A stretch of DNA of 56,658 nucleotides, from assembly GCA_017476605.1 (NCBI GenBank), contig JAFUZM010000231.1, forward strand, positions 1 to 56,658. The letters run 5' to 3'. The notes below the pieces were generated by a model. It was given only the letters and a program-made list of their open reading frames with translations, did not search any database and was not told the origin of the DNA. This document shows, one piece after another, positions 27,122 to 36,063 of this stretch. The stretch is from Clostridia bacterium (lineage in GTDB: Bacteria > Bacillota > Clostridia > Christensenellales > Aristaeellaceae). Position numbers and translations under genes: made by a program. The first letter of the stretch is position 1. Each line of letters opens with the position of its first letter.

Positions 27122-27853
27122 ATGACAATGGAAAATGCAACATTCTCCTCACATTCTGAGGATCAACTGCGCATGAAGGAAAGGACCATGGACAAATGGC
27201 TGTCCGTGTCGGAACGTGAAGCCTCTGTGTCTGGAATCACAGATGAGCAGCTTCTGTTTGAGCTGGCGATGACTACCGGCCACAATGGCCTTACCGATGC
27301 GCACATTGCGCGTCTTGCTGCAGGTCGGGTTCAATCGCCGGATCACCTGCTAACGATTGCCATGTGTGCCTTTGATTACGAGGCATCTGAGGCTGCTGTT
27401 GCCCGTCTTGACGACGATCATCTGCTGATACGGATTCTAAGCGAATTGGAACTGCATACAGAGAAGTGGGCTTTGGATCGTGAAAATGGGGACAACATCA
27501 CCCGACTTGAGCAGGAGCTTAAGATAGATGTATCCGACAAGATCAGCGACGTTTTCCTGCTTGTGGAGCCTGCGCTGATGGATCCCGGTGATCACCTGCT
27601 GGGCATCAGTGCCAAAGAGAACTACATCCGGCGACTTGCAGAAAATCCTGAAGTACTGCTTACGTATGTGCAAAGGGAAAAAGATGGCCTTTCTCTGGCC
27701 ATGACGGCAGATGTGACAATGGATCGCTGTGTTCTTGAGCACATCGCAAGCTGTGAGGGAGACAGCTGGATCCAGGCTGCCCGAAAACAAGCATTATCCA
27801 AACTGGAAGTGATGGAAACACACCCTGAGGAACACATAGGAGGAACCGAATGA
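27122..27853 (+). CDS. HEAT-like helical repeat protein in the TIR operon
   Basis: A 243-residue soluble acidic protein from ATG 27122 (AAGGAG upstream; ATG 27128 is equally possible). I see helical repeats of the pattern SEAAVARLDDDHLLIRIL and IARLAAGRVQSPDHLLTIAM, like the HEAT-like repeats with the AAVxRLxD-x-x-LLxxIA signature common in Firmicutes. There is no catalytic motif. It lies 17 bases after the TIR-TPR gene and overlaps the following membrane-protein gene (ATGA), so the proteins are probably made together; it may be a scaffold or sensor partner. Confidence 0.6.
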   Translation: MTMENATFSSHSEDQLRMKERTMDKWLSVSEREASVSGITDEQLLFELAMTTGHNGLTDAHIARLAAGRVQSPDHLLTIAMCAFDYEASEAAVARLDDDHLLIRILSELELHTEKWALDRENGDNITRLEQELKIDVSDKISDVFLLVEPALMDPGDHLLGISAKENYIRRLAENPEVLLTYVQREKDGLSLAMTADVTMDRCVLEHIASCEGDSWIQAARKQALSKLEVMETHPEEHIGGTE

Positions 27854-28137
27854 ACTGGATTGAGCACATCATGTCGTTTATTGGCATGTACTATTGGCTT
27901 TTGCTGTATGCAGTACTCATGGGCGTGCTTTGCTATGCCGCCATGCGCAGTCTGCCGGAAAATGGATGCCTCGGATGGATCGCCATGGTGATCCTTGTCC
28001 TCACGGAGTTCTATTCAATTGTCCGGATCGTGGTGAATCCTGAACGCCGGGGCCTGGCCATTGCAATGCTGGTGTTAAGTACGCTGGCAATTCTCACGGT
28101 GATTGCAGAGATCATACTTGAAAGGCGACATAAGTGA
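27850..28137 (+). CDS. Small membrane protein in the TIR operon (95 aa)
   Basis: Starts at ATG 27850 overlapping the previous stop by four bases. It has three hydrophobic stretches (YYWLLLYAVLMGVLCYA, LGWIAMVILVLTEFYSIV, AIAMLVLSTLAILTVIAEII) and a basic C-terminus, so it should be a three-helix inner-membrane protein. The family is not recognised. A membrane partner next to a TIR protein is a common arrangement in effector systems, but no function can be read from this sequence. Confidence 0.65.
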   Translation: MNWIEHIMSFIGMYYWLLLYAVLMGVLCYAAMRSLPENGCLGWIAMVILVLTEFYSIVRIVVNPERRGLAIAMLVLSTLAILTVIAEIILERRHK

Positions 28138-28164
28138 TATAGACATATTCGCGGAGGTGATGAC

Positions 28165-28455
28165 ATGGTCTTTTCAATGAGCAACAGTCTTATCTTTGAA
28201 AAGAAAAGTGAATGCAGACGGGGCATTCATGACTGGAACGTGTGCATCTGCCAAAACTGTGGCATTGAACGTCACGATTTTAAGATCGCCCATGTGGAGC
28301 ACCAGGAGGCGGACTGCTGCTGTTGGTCATCCTCAGATCCCTGTACTGGTCCTGGCTGCGGCACCCCCTGCGACAGCTACTATCCCGGCCGGGAAGGAAA
28401 GACGATCACGACCTTAAGATACTCTCGGTGTGGTTTGGAAAAGACGGAAGAGTAA
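28165..28455 (+). CDS. Cys-rich zinc-ribbon-like protein in the TIR operon (96 aa)
   Basis: Starts at ATG 28165 behind GCGGAGGTGATG, a good site. Twelve Cys in 96 residues: VCICQNCGIERHD forms one knuckle, and DCCCWSSSDPC, GPGCGTPCDSYYPGREG and YSRCG supply others, so it probably binds two or more zinc ions. Unlike the flanking genes it has no membrane or enzyme motif. Last gene of the TIR run; a 380-base gap with a terminator follows. Confidence 0.6.
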   Translation: MVFSMSNSLIFEKKSECRRGIHDWNVCICQNCGIERHDFKIAHVEHQEADCCCWSSSDPCTGPGCGTPCDSYYPGREGKTITTLRYSRCGLEKTEE

Positions 28456-28838
28456 ATCAAGAAAACACACCGATGAGATTGGAACGCAAACAGTCACCTC
28501 TATACAAAAGCATCCTCCTTCACAAGAAGAGCAGTGTTTGGAAGAGAGACCATAGACAAAGAGACCATAGACGGAAAAAAAGCTACACTCATGGAAATGC
28601 AAGTCGTCCTCCGGAATGTGATTCCAGGGGACGACTTGTTTTGCAAAATGGACTGTCATGTGGATTATCCTGCATTGAAACAGACGCCTGTACACTGGAA
28701 GATGAAATCACGTTTGCCCTGTTCCCCAAAAATCAGGTAGCATCTACGGATTCCCTTATTTTCCGATTTCCTGTATAATATGCAGCAGTCAGGAATGAGC
28801 TGGTCTGCATAGCAGGGAAGAGGCAGGTGAGAAGGGCA
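28456..28838 (+). other. Intergenic gap between the TIR operon and the helicase gene
   Basis: About 380 bases with no convincing gene. It holds a short tandem repeat (AGAGACCATAGACAA then AGAGACCATAGACGG, about 28545-28574), the terminator at 28600, and a TATAAT at 28774-28779 that may be the -10 box for the fusion gene (its -35 is poor). Confidence 0.6.
28600..28642 (+). terminator. Terminator ending the TIR operon
   Basis: CAAGTCGTCC (28600-28609) pairs with GGACGACTTG (28629-28638), followed by TTTT. The 19-base loop is long but the stem is perfect. Confidence 0.65.
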
Positions 28839-31800
28839 ATGATCCGTCTTCAGAAGGTGAACGGCAAAAACATCTGGGATATTCTCAAGTTACATGTCAA
28901 AAAAGAACAGCAGACGTTTGTGGCCTCAAATGAGATCAGCATTATCGAGGCGTACATTGCGCAGAATGAGCATGGTCATGCGTTTCCTTTTGGCATATAT
29001 GACGATGAACTCCCTGTCGGCTTTTGTATGATCGGGTACGGCGTGGATGATTCCTGGGCGGATGCACCCGCTGTCGCCGTGGACAACTATAACGTCTGGC
29101 GCCTGATGATTGACGAGCGGTTCCAGGGGAGAGGATTGGGTAAGGAAGCCCTCAAAGAGATTTTGAAATTCATCCGCACCGATCCCTGCGGTAAAGCCCA
29201 AAAATGCTGGCTGTCGTATCACCCGGAAAATTTGGCTGCCAAAGCACTTTACAGCCAGTTTGGCTTTGTGGAAACCGATGAATTGGATGGGGACGAGGTG
29301 ATCGCCATTCTGAATTTGCAGGAGACGGATACAAAGAGCGCAGACACAGATGACATTTCCGCTTCCGATCAAACGGTTCAACCGGTGACAAAGAAAAGCA
29401 GTTTTGAGGAAAAAGCCCGTTTGTTCGCTCAGTTGTTTCATGGCCGGGAAGATGTATATGCCAAGCGTTGGGAAAATGACAAGGGTAAATCCGGATACGA
29501 GCCTGTTTGCCTGAACGAATGGATCCCTGGCGTCTGTCAGAAGCCATGCAAAAAATGTAAGAATGCGTCTTATGCTCCCTTTAACCAGAATGCGATTCTG
29601 AGACATTTATCCAAACATAACGATTCCGTTTTTGGCATCTATGCGCTTCAGCCGGATGAAACCTGTTGGTTCCTTGCCATCGACCTGGATGAGAGCACAT
29701 GGAGAAAGGATGTTGAAGCACTGCGGGCTGTATGTAGGGAGCATGGTGTTCCATGTGCGGTGGAGAAATCCCGAAGTGGAAACGGCGCGCATCTCTGGTT
29801 CTTTTTCAGCGAACCTGTTCCTGCATCAAAAGCAAGGCGAATGGGATCATCTCTTGTGACTGCTGCCATGAAATCAAATGCACGGCTGTCCTTTGCCTCC
29901 TATGACCGCATGTTTCCTAATCAGGATTCGATGCCAAAAGGCGGATTCGGAAACCTGATCGCCCTTCCTCTTCAGCCAAAAGCAGCACGTTCATGCGGAG
30001 GAAGCCTCTTTATTGATGAGCAGGAAATCGCCTATCCGGATCAATGGAAGTTTCTTTCCTCCATCAAACGGATGTCTCTCTCCGAGGTTGAGGTGGTTAT
30101 AAAGGAAATCGGAGAGTATCCTCTTGGGGAACTGACAACAGAAACGGATGAGGACCAGCCGTGGAAAAAGGCCCCACAGGATTCTTTGCCGGAGGGCGAT
30201 TTGACGACATCCCTTTCCTGCGTGATTGCCGATCGAATCTATATCTCCCTCGATGGTGTATCCAACGCCGTTCAAAACAAGCTCAAGAGAACAGCCGCAT
30301 TCACAAATCCTGAGTTTTATCAAAGACAGGCAAGACGAATGTCGACCTATAATGTTCCGCGGATCATTAGCTGTGCGGAATATGTGGGCAAATATCTGTG
30401 CCTTCCTCGTGGCTGCACCGAGGAAATTGATGCGTTTGCCGCGGAGCATCATCTCACGGTACACTGGCAGGACGAACAGTGCAGTGGAAAGCCAATTGAT
30501 GTTTCTTTCCGCGGGACACTTTATCCGGAACAGGAAACCGCCTTTCATGCACTGGCAGAGTATGACAAAGGGGTTCTCTCTGCCACCACAGCCTTTGGCA
30601 AGACGGTGATCGGGGCAGCACTGATCGGGGAAAAGAAGGTCAATACACTGATACTGGTCAATCGAAAGGCGCTCCTGGACCAATGGAAAGAACGACTTCA
30701 GACGTTCCTTGAGATCCGGGAAGTGCTTCCTGAGCCGGCCAAAAAGCGGGGGAGAAAAAAGCCGCTCTCGATCATCGGAACATTTGAAGGCGGCGTGGAT
30801 ACCCGCAGCGGTATCATTGATATTGCTATGATGCAGTCCGTTGATAAAAAGGACAGCATTCCGGATTGGATCGGCGAGTATGGAATGGTCATTGTGGATG
30901 AATGTCATCATGTGCCGGCAATCAGCTTTGAACATGTATTGAAGGGGATTCGGGCTAAATATACCTTTGGTCTCACGGCAACGCCCAAGCGGAAAGACGG
31001 GCATCACCCGATCATTACCATGTACCTGGGTCCCATTCGTTATCGCGTTGATGCAAAAGAGCAGGCAAAGCAACGTCCCTTTACACATGTCATGATTCCA
31101 AGATTTACAGGGATGACCTTCCCGGATTCCGATGAAAAGGAAAATCGGAATATCGCAGAGTATTACAGCCTGCTGGCTGAGGACGATATCCGCAATGCTA
31201 TGATTGTCGATGACGTATTTGCCTGCCTCGAGGAAAAACGAAACTGTCTCATTTTGAGTGAGCGCGTGAGGCATGTGCAAAAGCTTGCGGAACTGATTGA
31301 GCAAAGGGGAAAAGAAGTGTTCATCCTGGTCGGAGGTCAGTCTGGATCGCAGTCGGATGCACAGCTTAAGCAGCTTCGCGCCGCTCCGCATGATTGTCCC
31401 GTCGTCGTATGTGCAACAGGCAAATACATTGGCGAAGGCTTTGATGAATCGAGGCTGGATACGCTGTTTTTGACCATGCCGATTTCCTGGGAGGGAATTC
31501 TTGCCCAGTATGCCGGAAGACTTCACCGACTGTATGACGGAAAAACGGAAGTTCGGGTATACGACTATATTGATGATCAGGCGGCAATGCTGGAGCGGAT
31601 GTACCATAAACGACTTCGGTCCTATGCGTCTCTTGGATATCGGGTATGTGTGGAGCACAATGATGCCTATCTCAATCGGGATGTGATCTATGATCAGCGG
31701 TCTTTTGCTGATCCGTTCCTGCAGGACATTAAGACAGCGCGTCGTTCTGTTGTCATCGTCAGTCCGTTTATCAAGATCAACCGTTGTCGCTGGCTGCAAA

Positions 31801-32129
31801 ACCAGCTGCGTGAGAATCCGCATCCCCTGAAAGTGACCGTGGTCACACGCCCCTCCGATGCGTTCACGGGAAAGAATTCCGAGGATGTAAAAAAAGCAAT
31901 TCAGTGCTTATCAGACAGTGGAATCGAGGTTGCCGGCAGATATGCGATTCACCAGAAGTTTGCCATTATTGATGATAAAATCGTCTGGTATGGAAGCATC
32001 AATCTTCTGGCATTTGGCTCATCCGAGGAAAGTGTCATTCGAATTGTGACTGGAACTGTGGCGAAAACTCTGTTAAAATCCGTGCTTGACAATGCCTCGG
32101 GGAACAGCAAAGAGAATACCAATGTCTGA
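28839..32129 (+). CDS. GNAT acetyltransferase - primase-like (TOTE AEP) - SF2 helicase - PLD nuclease fusion
   Basis: A 1096-residue multidomain protein. Residues 1-165: GNAT acetyltransferase (VWRLMIDERFQGRGLGKEAL is the acetyl-CoA motif A; ENLAAKALYSQFGF is motif B). About 190-420: archaeo-eukaryotic-primase-like domain of the kind called TOTE AEP, with a Cys knot (CQKPCKKCKNASY), catalytic FLAIDLDEST and SRSGNGAHLWFFF. About 550-960: SF2 helicase (Walker A SATTAFGKT near 579, DECHH near 687, FGLTATPKRK, then YAGRLHRLYDGK in the second RecA domain). About 975-1096: phospholipase-D-like nuclease with one HKD motif (HQKFAIIDDKIVWYGSINLL). ATG 28839 has GAGAAGG in front; GTG 28827 is an alternative. 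AEP-helicase-nuclease proteins are described as conflict systems; the fused acetyltransferase is unusual. Confidence 0.85.
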   Translation: MIRLQKVNGKNIWDILKLHVKKEQQTFVASNEISIIEAYIAQNEHGHAFPFGIYDDELPVGFCMIGYGVDDSWADAPAVAVDNYNVWRLMIDERFQGRGLGKEALKEILKFIRTDPCGKAQKCWLSYHPENLAAKALYSQFGFVETDELDGDEVIAILNLQETDTKSADTDDISASDQTVQPVTKKSSFEEKARLFAQLFHGREDVYAKRWENDKGKSGYEPVCLNEWIPGVCQKPCKKCKNASYAPFNQNAILRHLSKHNDSVFGIYALQPDETCWFLAIDLDESTWRKDVEALRAVCREHGVPCAVEKSRSGNGAHLWFFFSEPVPASKARRMGSSLVTAAMKSNARLSFASYDRMFPNQDSMPKGGFGNLIALPLQPKAARSCGGSLFIDEQEIAYPDQWKFLSSIKRMSLSEVEVVIKEIGEYPLGELTTETDEDQPWKKAPQDSLPEGDLTTSLSCVIADRIYISLDGVSNAVQNKLKRTAAFTNPEFYQRQARRMSTYNVPRIISCAEYVGKYLCLPRGCTEEIDAFAAEHHLTVHWQDEQCSGKPIDVSFRGTLYPEQETAFHALAEYDKGVLSATTAFGKTVIGAALIGEKKVNTLILVNRKALLDQWKERLQTFLEIREVLPEPAKKRGRKKPLSIIGTFEGGVDTRSGIIDIAMMQSVDKKDSIPDWIGEYGMVIVDECHHVPAISFEHVLKGIRAKYTFGLTATPKRKDGHHPIITMYLGPIRYRVDAKEQAKQRPFTHVMIPRFTGMTFPDSDEKENRNIAEYYSLLAEDDIRNAMIVDDVFACLEEKRNCLILSERVRHVQKLAELIEQRGKEVFILVGGQSGSQSDAQLKQLRAAPHDCPVVVCATGKYIGEGFDESRLDTLFLTMPISWEGILAQYAGRLHRLYDGKTEVRVYDYIDDQAAMLERMYHKRLRSYASLGYRVCVEHNDAYLNRDVIYDQRSFADPFLQDIKTARRSVVIVSPFIKINRCRWLQNQLRENPHPLKVTVVTRPSDAFTGKNSEDVKKAIQCLSDSGIEVAGRYAIHQKFAIIDDKIVWYGSINLLAFGSSEESVIRIVTGTVAKTLLKSVLDNASGNSKENTNV

Positions 32130-32257
32130 AAAGTCCTGTGCCTTTTAAAATGAAGTCTTGGACTGTTCGATTCCGTTGAATCGGGCATCGCACAATAGAA
32201 AAAGGAAAACATGATCTGAATCAATCGGATCATATTGTAAAACGAATAGGTGGTAAA

Positions 32258-33136
32258 ATGAAAAAAACAGTACTTGTGGCCGTGATCGTCTACATTTTGC
32301 TTTTTGCAGCAGCCTGTGCCATGGGGGAGACCTTTGAGGCATATGGGCTCACGCTGAGCGAGGATCAGAAGACGCTTGACCTTGGGAAAACAAAAATAGA
32401 GGACTTTGAGGAGTTTGTTGAGGTTCTCAAAAAGATGCCCTCTCTTGAATCTGTCTCCATGTTCAATACAAGAATGGAAAAAGAGACGATGGAACTGCTC
32501 CATGAAACCTTTCCGAATATCAGGTTTGGATGGACAATGCGTGCGGCAAAATACCGTATCCGCACAGATGCAGAAGCCTTCTCAACTATAAGGAATCCGG
32601 ATGATAAGCCCCGGTATGGGACATCCACCTATGAAACGATCCGCTACTGCTGGCAGCTTCATGCTCTAGACCTCGGGCATAATTCCATTGAGGACATCTC
32701 CTTTGTTTCCGGGCTGACGGATCTTCACTATCTCATTTTGGCGGATAACCGGATTACGGATATCAGTGCACTGAGCAGTCTTAAGGAGCTTGAATATCTT
32801 GAACTGTTCATGAATGATATTACAGACATCACGCCGCTGCTTGATCTTCCAAATCTCATTGATTTAAACCTCAGCAGAACGAGAATCGAAGACCTTACGC
32901 CGCTGTATGAGATGAAACAACTGAAACGGCTTTGGATTTCGCGAGTAAAAACGGGAATCTCTGAGGAGGAAAAAGAAGCATTGATGGCTGCGCTTCCCAA
33001 TACGGAAATCTGCATCACCGCAAACTGCACCTCCGGCGGATGGCGGCAGCATCCCCGTTTTTACAAGATCAAGAATTCGCTCTATAAATCCGAGCAAAAG
33101 TATATTCCCTTTACCGACGAGGAGCGTGGTCTTTGA
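32258..33136 (+). CDS. Exported leucine-rich repeat protein
   Basis: A 292-residue protein with an N-terminal signal/anchor (MKKTVLVAVIVYILLFAAAC); the Cys at position 20 lies in LFAAACAMG, which could act as a lipobox, so it may be a lipoprotein. From about 125 on it carries short bacterial LRRs with the pattern LxxLxxLxLxxNxIxDIxxL (for example LHYLILADNRITDISALSS, LEYLELFMNDITDITPLLD, LIDLNLSRTRIEDLTPLYE). The C-terminus (GWRQHPRFYKI) is charged. Starts at ATG 32258 behind ATAGGTGG. Such proteins mediate surface binding; the ligand is unknown. Confidence 0.8.
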   Translation: MKKTVLVAVIVYILLFAAACAMGETFEAYGLTLSEDQKTLDLGKTKIEDFEEFVEVLKKMPSLESVSMFNTRMEKETMELLHETFPNIRFGWTMRAAKYRIRTDAEAFSTIRNPDDKPRYGTSTYETIRYCWQLHALDLGHNSIEDISFVSGLTDLHYLILADNRITDISALSSLKELEYLELFMNDITDITPLLDLPNLIDLNLSRTRIEDLTPLYEMKQLKRLWISRVKTGISEEEKEALMAALPNTEICITANCTSGGWRQHPRFYKIKNSLYKSEQKYIPFTDEERGL

Positions 33137-33237
33137 ACGCTCAGAGGGCTAATCTGAGCCCTCCTGAGCCCGTTAAGATGAATTTACACAAAGCCCTCAA
33201 AGTGTGTTAGATTTAGACACCCACCGGCTTTTGTCCA

Positions 33238-33266
33238 TTCACAAGAGTGTGTTTCGTTTCTATAAT
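33238..33266 (+). promoter_or_regulatory. Promoter for the radical SAM gene
   Basis: TTCACA at 33238-33243, 17-base spacer, TATAAT at 33261-33266; transcription would start near 33273, 35 bases before the gene. Confidence 0.7.
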
Positions 33267-33307
33267 GCTACCGTTGATCATAAGACTTTTTTGAAGGAGT
33301 ATGGATA

Positions 33308-34660
33308 ATGGGCTTAACGGATAGCTTAAAGAAAGCGGCACTCAATACAGCTTTTGGTTATTTGGAAAAGGATCCAGAGAAGAATGCCCCGAAGCTGATG
33401 GCTTGGGTAGATCGCCTTGCAGGGACCGGTCCCAATTCTTTTCCTGCACAGCGAGACGCCATTCGCAATGTCATCAACGATCCGGACAACAATATGCATA
33501 AGCTTGTCATGGATCTTATGACAGAAACAGATTCCAGCGTTCTTAAAGCGATTTTTCAAAATTTCTTCCTGAACGGAAATATTCTCGGATGGCAGAAGCA
33601 GGAGGAATACAGGAATAAGTACAACTGCAATATTCCATGGGCAATTCTTCTTGATCCGACAAGCGCCTGCAATCTTCATTGCACGGGATGCTGGGCTGCA
33701 GAATACGGAAATAAGCTGAATCTCAGCTTTGAGGATATTGACTCAATTATCTCTCAGGGCAAGGAAATGGGCATCTTCATGTACATCTATACCGGAGGCG
33801 AACCGCTTGTCCGGAAAAAGGACCTCATTGCCATCTGTGAGAAGCATTCGGATTGTCAGTTCCTGTCTTTCACAAACGGAACACTGATTGATGATGCGTT
33901 CACAGATGAAATGCTGCGGGTAAAGAACTTCATTCCCGCGATCTCTCTTGAGGGAGATGAGCAGGCCACGGATGGCCGCAGAGGAGATGGCGTTTATCAG
34001 AAAGCGACGCATGCCATGCAGCTGCTCAAAGAAAAGCACCTGCCATATGGCATCTCTGCCTGCTATACCAGTGCCAACGTTCATTCGATCGCATCGGATG
34101 AGTATATTGATTATATCTGCGAAATGGGTGCCCGTTTCATCTGGTATTTCCATTATATGCCAGTTGGAAACGATGCCGCTCCTGAGCTTCTGCCGAATCC
34201 AGAGCAGAGGGAATACATGTACCATCGGATTCGTGAGATCCGCGCAACAAAGCCGATTTTTGCAATGGATTTCCAAAATGACGGTGAATATGTTGGCGGA
34301 TGCATTGCAGGAGGACGTCGTTATCTGCATATCAACGCCAGCGGCGATGTGGATCCGTGCGTATTCATTCACTATTCCAATGCAAACATCCATGACATGA
34401 GTCTGCTGGATTGCCTTCGCAGCCCGATCTTCATGGCCTATCATGATGGTCAGCCCTTCAACGACAATCATCTGCGCCCGTGCCCGATGCTGGAAAATCC
34501 GGATATGCTTCGCAGTGTGGTTGAGAAGACCGGGGCACATTCCACGGATCCCCAGTCGCCGGAATCGGTGGATCACCTTTGCTCAAAGTGTGATCAGTAC
34601 GCAGAAAACTGGCGTGCCACAGCTGAGCGTCTTTGGAACGAAAGCCACAAAACTGCCTAA
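33308..34660 (+). CDS. Radical SAM protein with SPASM-like C-terminus
   Basis: A 450-residue iron-sulfur enzyme. After a helical N-terminal region (about 1-115) comes the radical SAM cluster motif SACNLHCTGCWAAEYG (C-x3-C-x2-C) near 122, the GGE segment YTGGEPLVRKKDL and an AISLEGDEQATDGRRG strand. The C-terminus has further Cys (GGCIAGGRRYLHINASGDVD, then DPCVFIHY, RPCPML, LCSKCDQY) that could bind auxiliary Fe-S clusters of the SPASM type. It starts at ATG 33308 (GAAGGAG upstream); the earlier ATG 33301 stops at once. Single-gene unit closed by a terminator. The substrate is unknown: no precursor peptide gene is beside it. Confidence 0.85.
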   Translation: MGLTDSLKKAALNTAFGYLEKDPEKNAPKLMAWVDRLAGTGPNSFPAQRDAIRNVINDPDNNMHKLVMDLMTETDSSVLKAIFQNFFLNGNILGWQKQEEYRNKYNCNIPWAILLDPTSACNLHCTGCWAAEYGNKLNLSFEDIDSIISQGKEMGIFMYIYTGGEPLVRKKDLIAICEKHSDCQFLSFTNGTLIDDAFTDEMLRVKNFIPAISLEGDEQATDGRRGDGVYQKATHAMQLLKEKHLPYGISACYTSANVHSIASDEYIDYICEMGARFIWYFHYMPVGNDAAPELLPNPEQREYMYHRIREIRATKPIFAMDFQNDGEYVGGCIAGGRRYLHINASGDVDPCVFIHYSNANIHDMSLLDCLRSPIFMAYHDGQPFNDNHLRPCPMLENPDMLRSVVEKTGAHSTDPQSPESVDHLCSKCDQYAENWRATAERLWNESHKTA

Positions 34661-34670
34661 GCGATTAGAA

Positions 34671-34699
34671 AGGCCCGATGCTTTGCATCGAGCCTTTTT
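34671..34699 (+). terminator. Terminator after the radical SAM gene
   Basis: AGGCCCGATGC, loop TTT, GCATCGAGCCT, then a T-run; one mismatch in an 11-bp stem. Confidence 0.85.
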
Positions 34700-34851
34700 C
34701 AGTAGTCAGAACCTGCAGTGCAAGTTTTTCCTGAGAATGAATCTTTTCCAAATCCACACTGCTGATTTTTGTTGCATTTGAATGTTTTCCATTCGTTCAG
34801 GCATGAATTGCTATTGACGGAATCCCTTTAAATGTGTAGCATGTCTTATCA

Positions 34852-35676
34852 TTACCAATCAGAGTCCCAATCTGTATCATCAGAATCCCAGCTATTATAA
34901 TCATCAGAATCATCAGAATCATCAGAATCATAATCGTCATCAAAAATTAAACTATAAAGCAGGGAACTTGTACTGGTATCATTCAGTTTTTCCCAAATCG
35001 TAGTTTGCTCAAAATCGCTTCCGTTCCAGGATGATCTGTAATTATCTCCTTCATAGTACTTATCAAGATGATCTACCTTTGGTGCTTTGGTTTTATACCA
35101 GCCACTATCCTCTGCATCATCATAATACCAGGACAAAGCGTAGCGATAATAAAGACCGGCATCATCAAATATATAGTATCCATCATGATCGTGGCTTGGA
35201 AAAATGGTTACCTTCAGCCATAGAGCTAGAATGATGATGAATACCCATCCTATAAGTGACTGTATTCTTCTTTTTGCGTATTCCCTGATAGCTTCTTTCG
35301 CAGCAGCAGGACTTTTATCAGGGAAAATTCCACGGTTGTGACACTCTTCCAACAGTTTCTGGAAGAGCTCATTGACAGCATATGCTTCATCTGGGCCGGA
35401 ATAGCGCACTGCACGACTACCATCAGCCTTGTTTTTATAAACGATAAATTGATCGCCCTCTTGATAGATTCCAAATGCTTGGGCTTCCTCATAGTTTTCG
35501 CCTACAAAGAATCTCATTGTGTTAAGTGGCATTCTATGCCGATAACAGTAGTCCTGAAGTTCCTCGATCGTCTTTGGAGCATCATAAGAGCTATCCTTAC
35601 TTACTCCGCAACGATTACAGTACTCTCCCGTATTCGATAGTTCTCCGCAGACGGGGCATTTCCAGTAATCTTCCAT
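34852..35676 (-). CDS. Zinc-ribbon membrane protein with acidic Asp/Ser tail
   Basis: A 274-residue minus-strand protein. The N-terminus (WKCPVCGELSNTGEYCNRCG) is a classic zinc ribbon (C-x2-C...C-x2-C). One membrane helix lies at about 140-157 (SLIGWVFIIILALWLKVTIF). The outer part is Tyr-rich and ends in a tract of repeated DSDD units (residues about 245-274), encoded by tandem atcatcagaatc repeats at 34895-34935 on the + strand. The family is not recognised; zinc-ribbon/single-helix proteins of this form are common in Firmicutes. A tiny hydrophobic frame lies just upstream of it on the same strand. Confidence 0.7.
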   Translation of the reverse strand: MEDYWKCPVCGELSNTGEYCNRCGVSKDSSYDAPKTIEELQDYCYRHRMPLNTMRFFVGENYEEAQAFGIYQEGDQFIVYKNKADGSRAVRYSGPDEAYAVNELFQKLLEECHNRGIFPDKSPAAAKEAIREYAKRRIQSLIGWVFIIILALWLKVTIFPSHDHDGYYIFDDAGLYYRYALSWYYDDAEDSGWYKTKAPKVDHLDKYYEGDNYRSSWNGSDFEQTTIWEKLNDTSTSSLLYSLIFDDDYDSDDSDDSDDYNSWDSDDTDWDSDW

Positions 35677-35709
35677 ATTCTTTTCTCCAAAAGATGATAG
35701 TAGAAATCA

Positions 35710-35805
35710 TTAGCATCCTCGTGTTGCCTTCCTGGGATTCTCCCGGATGACGATGATCAAAATGAGCATCAAGCCAAGGTACACGGCGATACACCAGGCA
35801 GCCAT
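35710..35805 (-). CDS. Possible small membrane protein (31 aa)
   Basis: On the minus strand, ATG at 35805 opens a 31-residue frame (MAAWCIAVYLGLMLILIIVI, then RENPRKATRGC) that ends at TAA 35712-35710. One strong hydrophobic helix followed by a basic tail is typical of real small membrane proteins. The ribosome site is weak, and TATAAT read on the minus strand around 35821-35816 could be a -10 box for it and for the zinc-ribbon gene. Too short to prove. Confidence 0.3.
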   Translation of the reverse strand: MAAWCIAVYLGLMLILIIVIRENPRKATRGC

Positions 35806-36063
35806 TCATCCGGGAATTATACAGTTGTTGCCATTGAAATTAAAAGAAGTATATCACGTAAACAGTGGATAGTAAAGAAGCTATACCACATACTTTATCA
35901 CCTTGACCAAGTCAATGATCAGGCTGCAGAAGAGCTTGTTAAAAAACAATTCAATCATCGAACCTGAGTTACTCAGTCGTTGCATTGTTATGCCATTAAA
36001 TGACTCTTTTTTCTTTGAGTTCTGCCTCAAGGCAGTACGGAATTGACGAAAGGAGACTCGCAA
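35806..36063. other. Divergent intergenic region
   Basis: Region between the minus-strand zinc-ribbon gene and the plus-strand metallo-hydrolase gene. It contains the minus-strand -10 candidate and AT-rich DNA. A short plus-strand frame (about 35881-35970) with a protein-like stretch (VNDQAAEELVKKQFN) has no start, so I take it as a decayed fragment at most. I see nothing else. Confidence 0.5.

Noticed and set aside
29991-31823. 610-codon minus-strand frame
   Set aside because: Antisense of the helicase gene.
35031-35234. Short plus-strand frames opposite the zinc-ribbon gene
   Set aside because: Antisense to a gene with a clear zinc ribbon and membrane helix.
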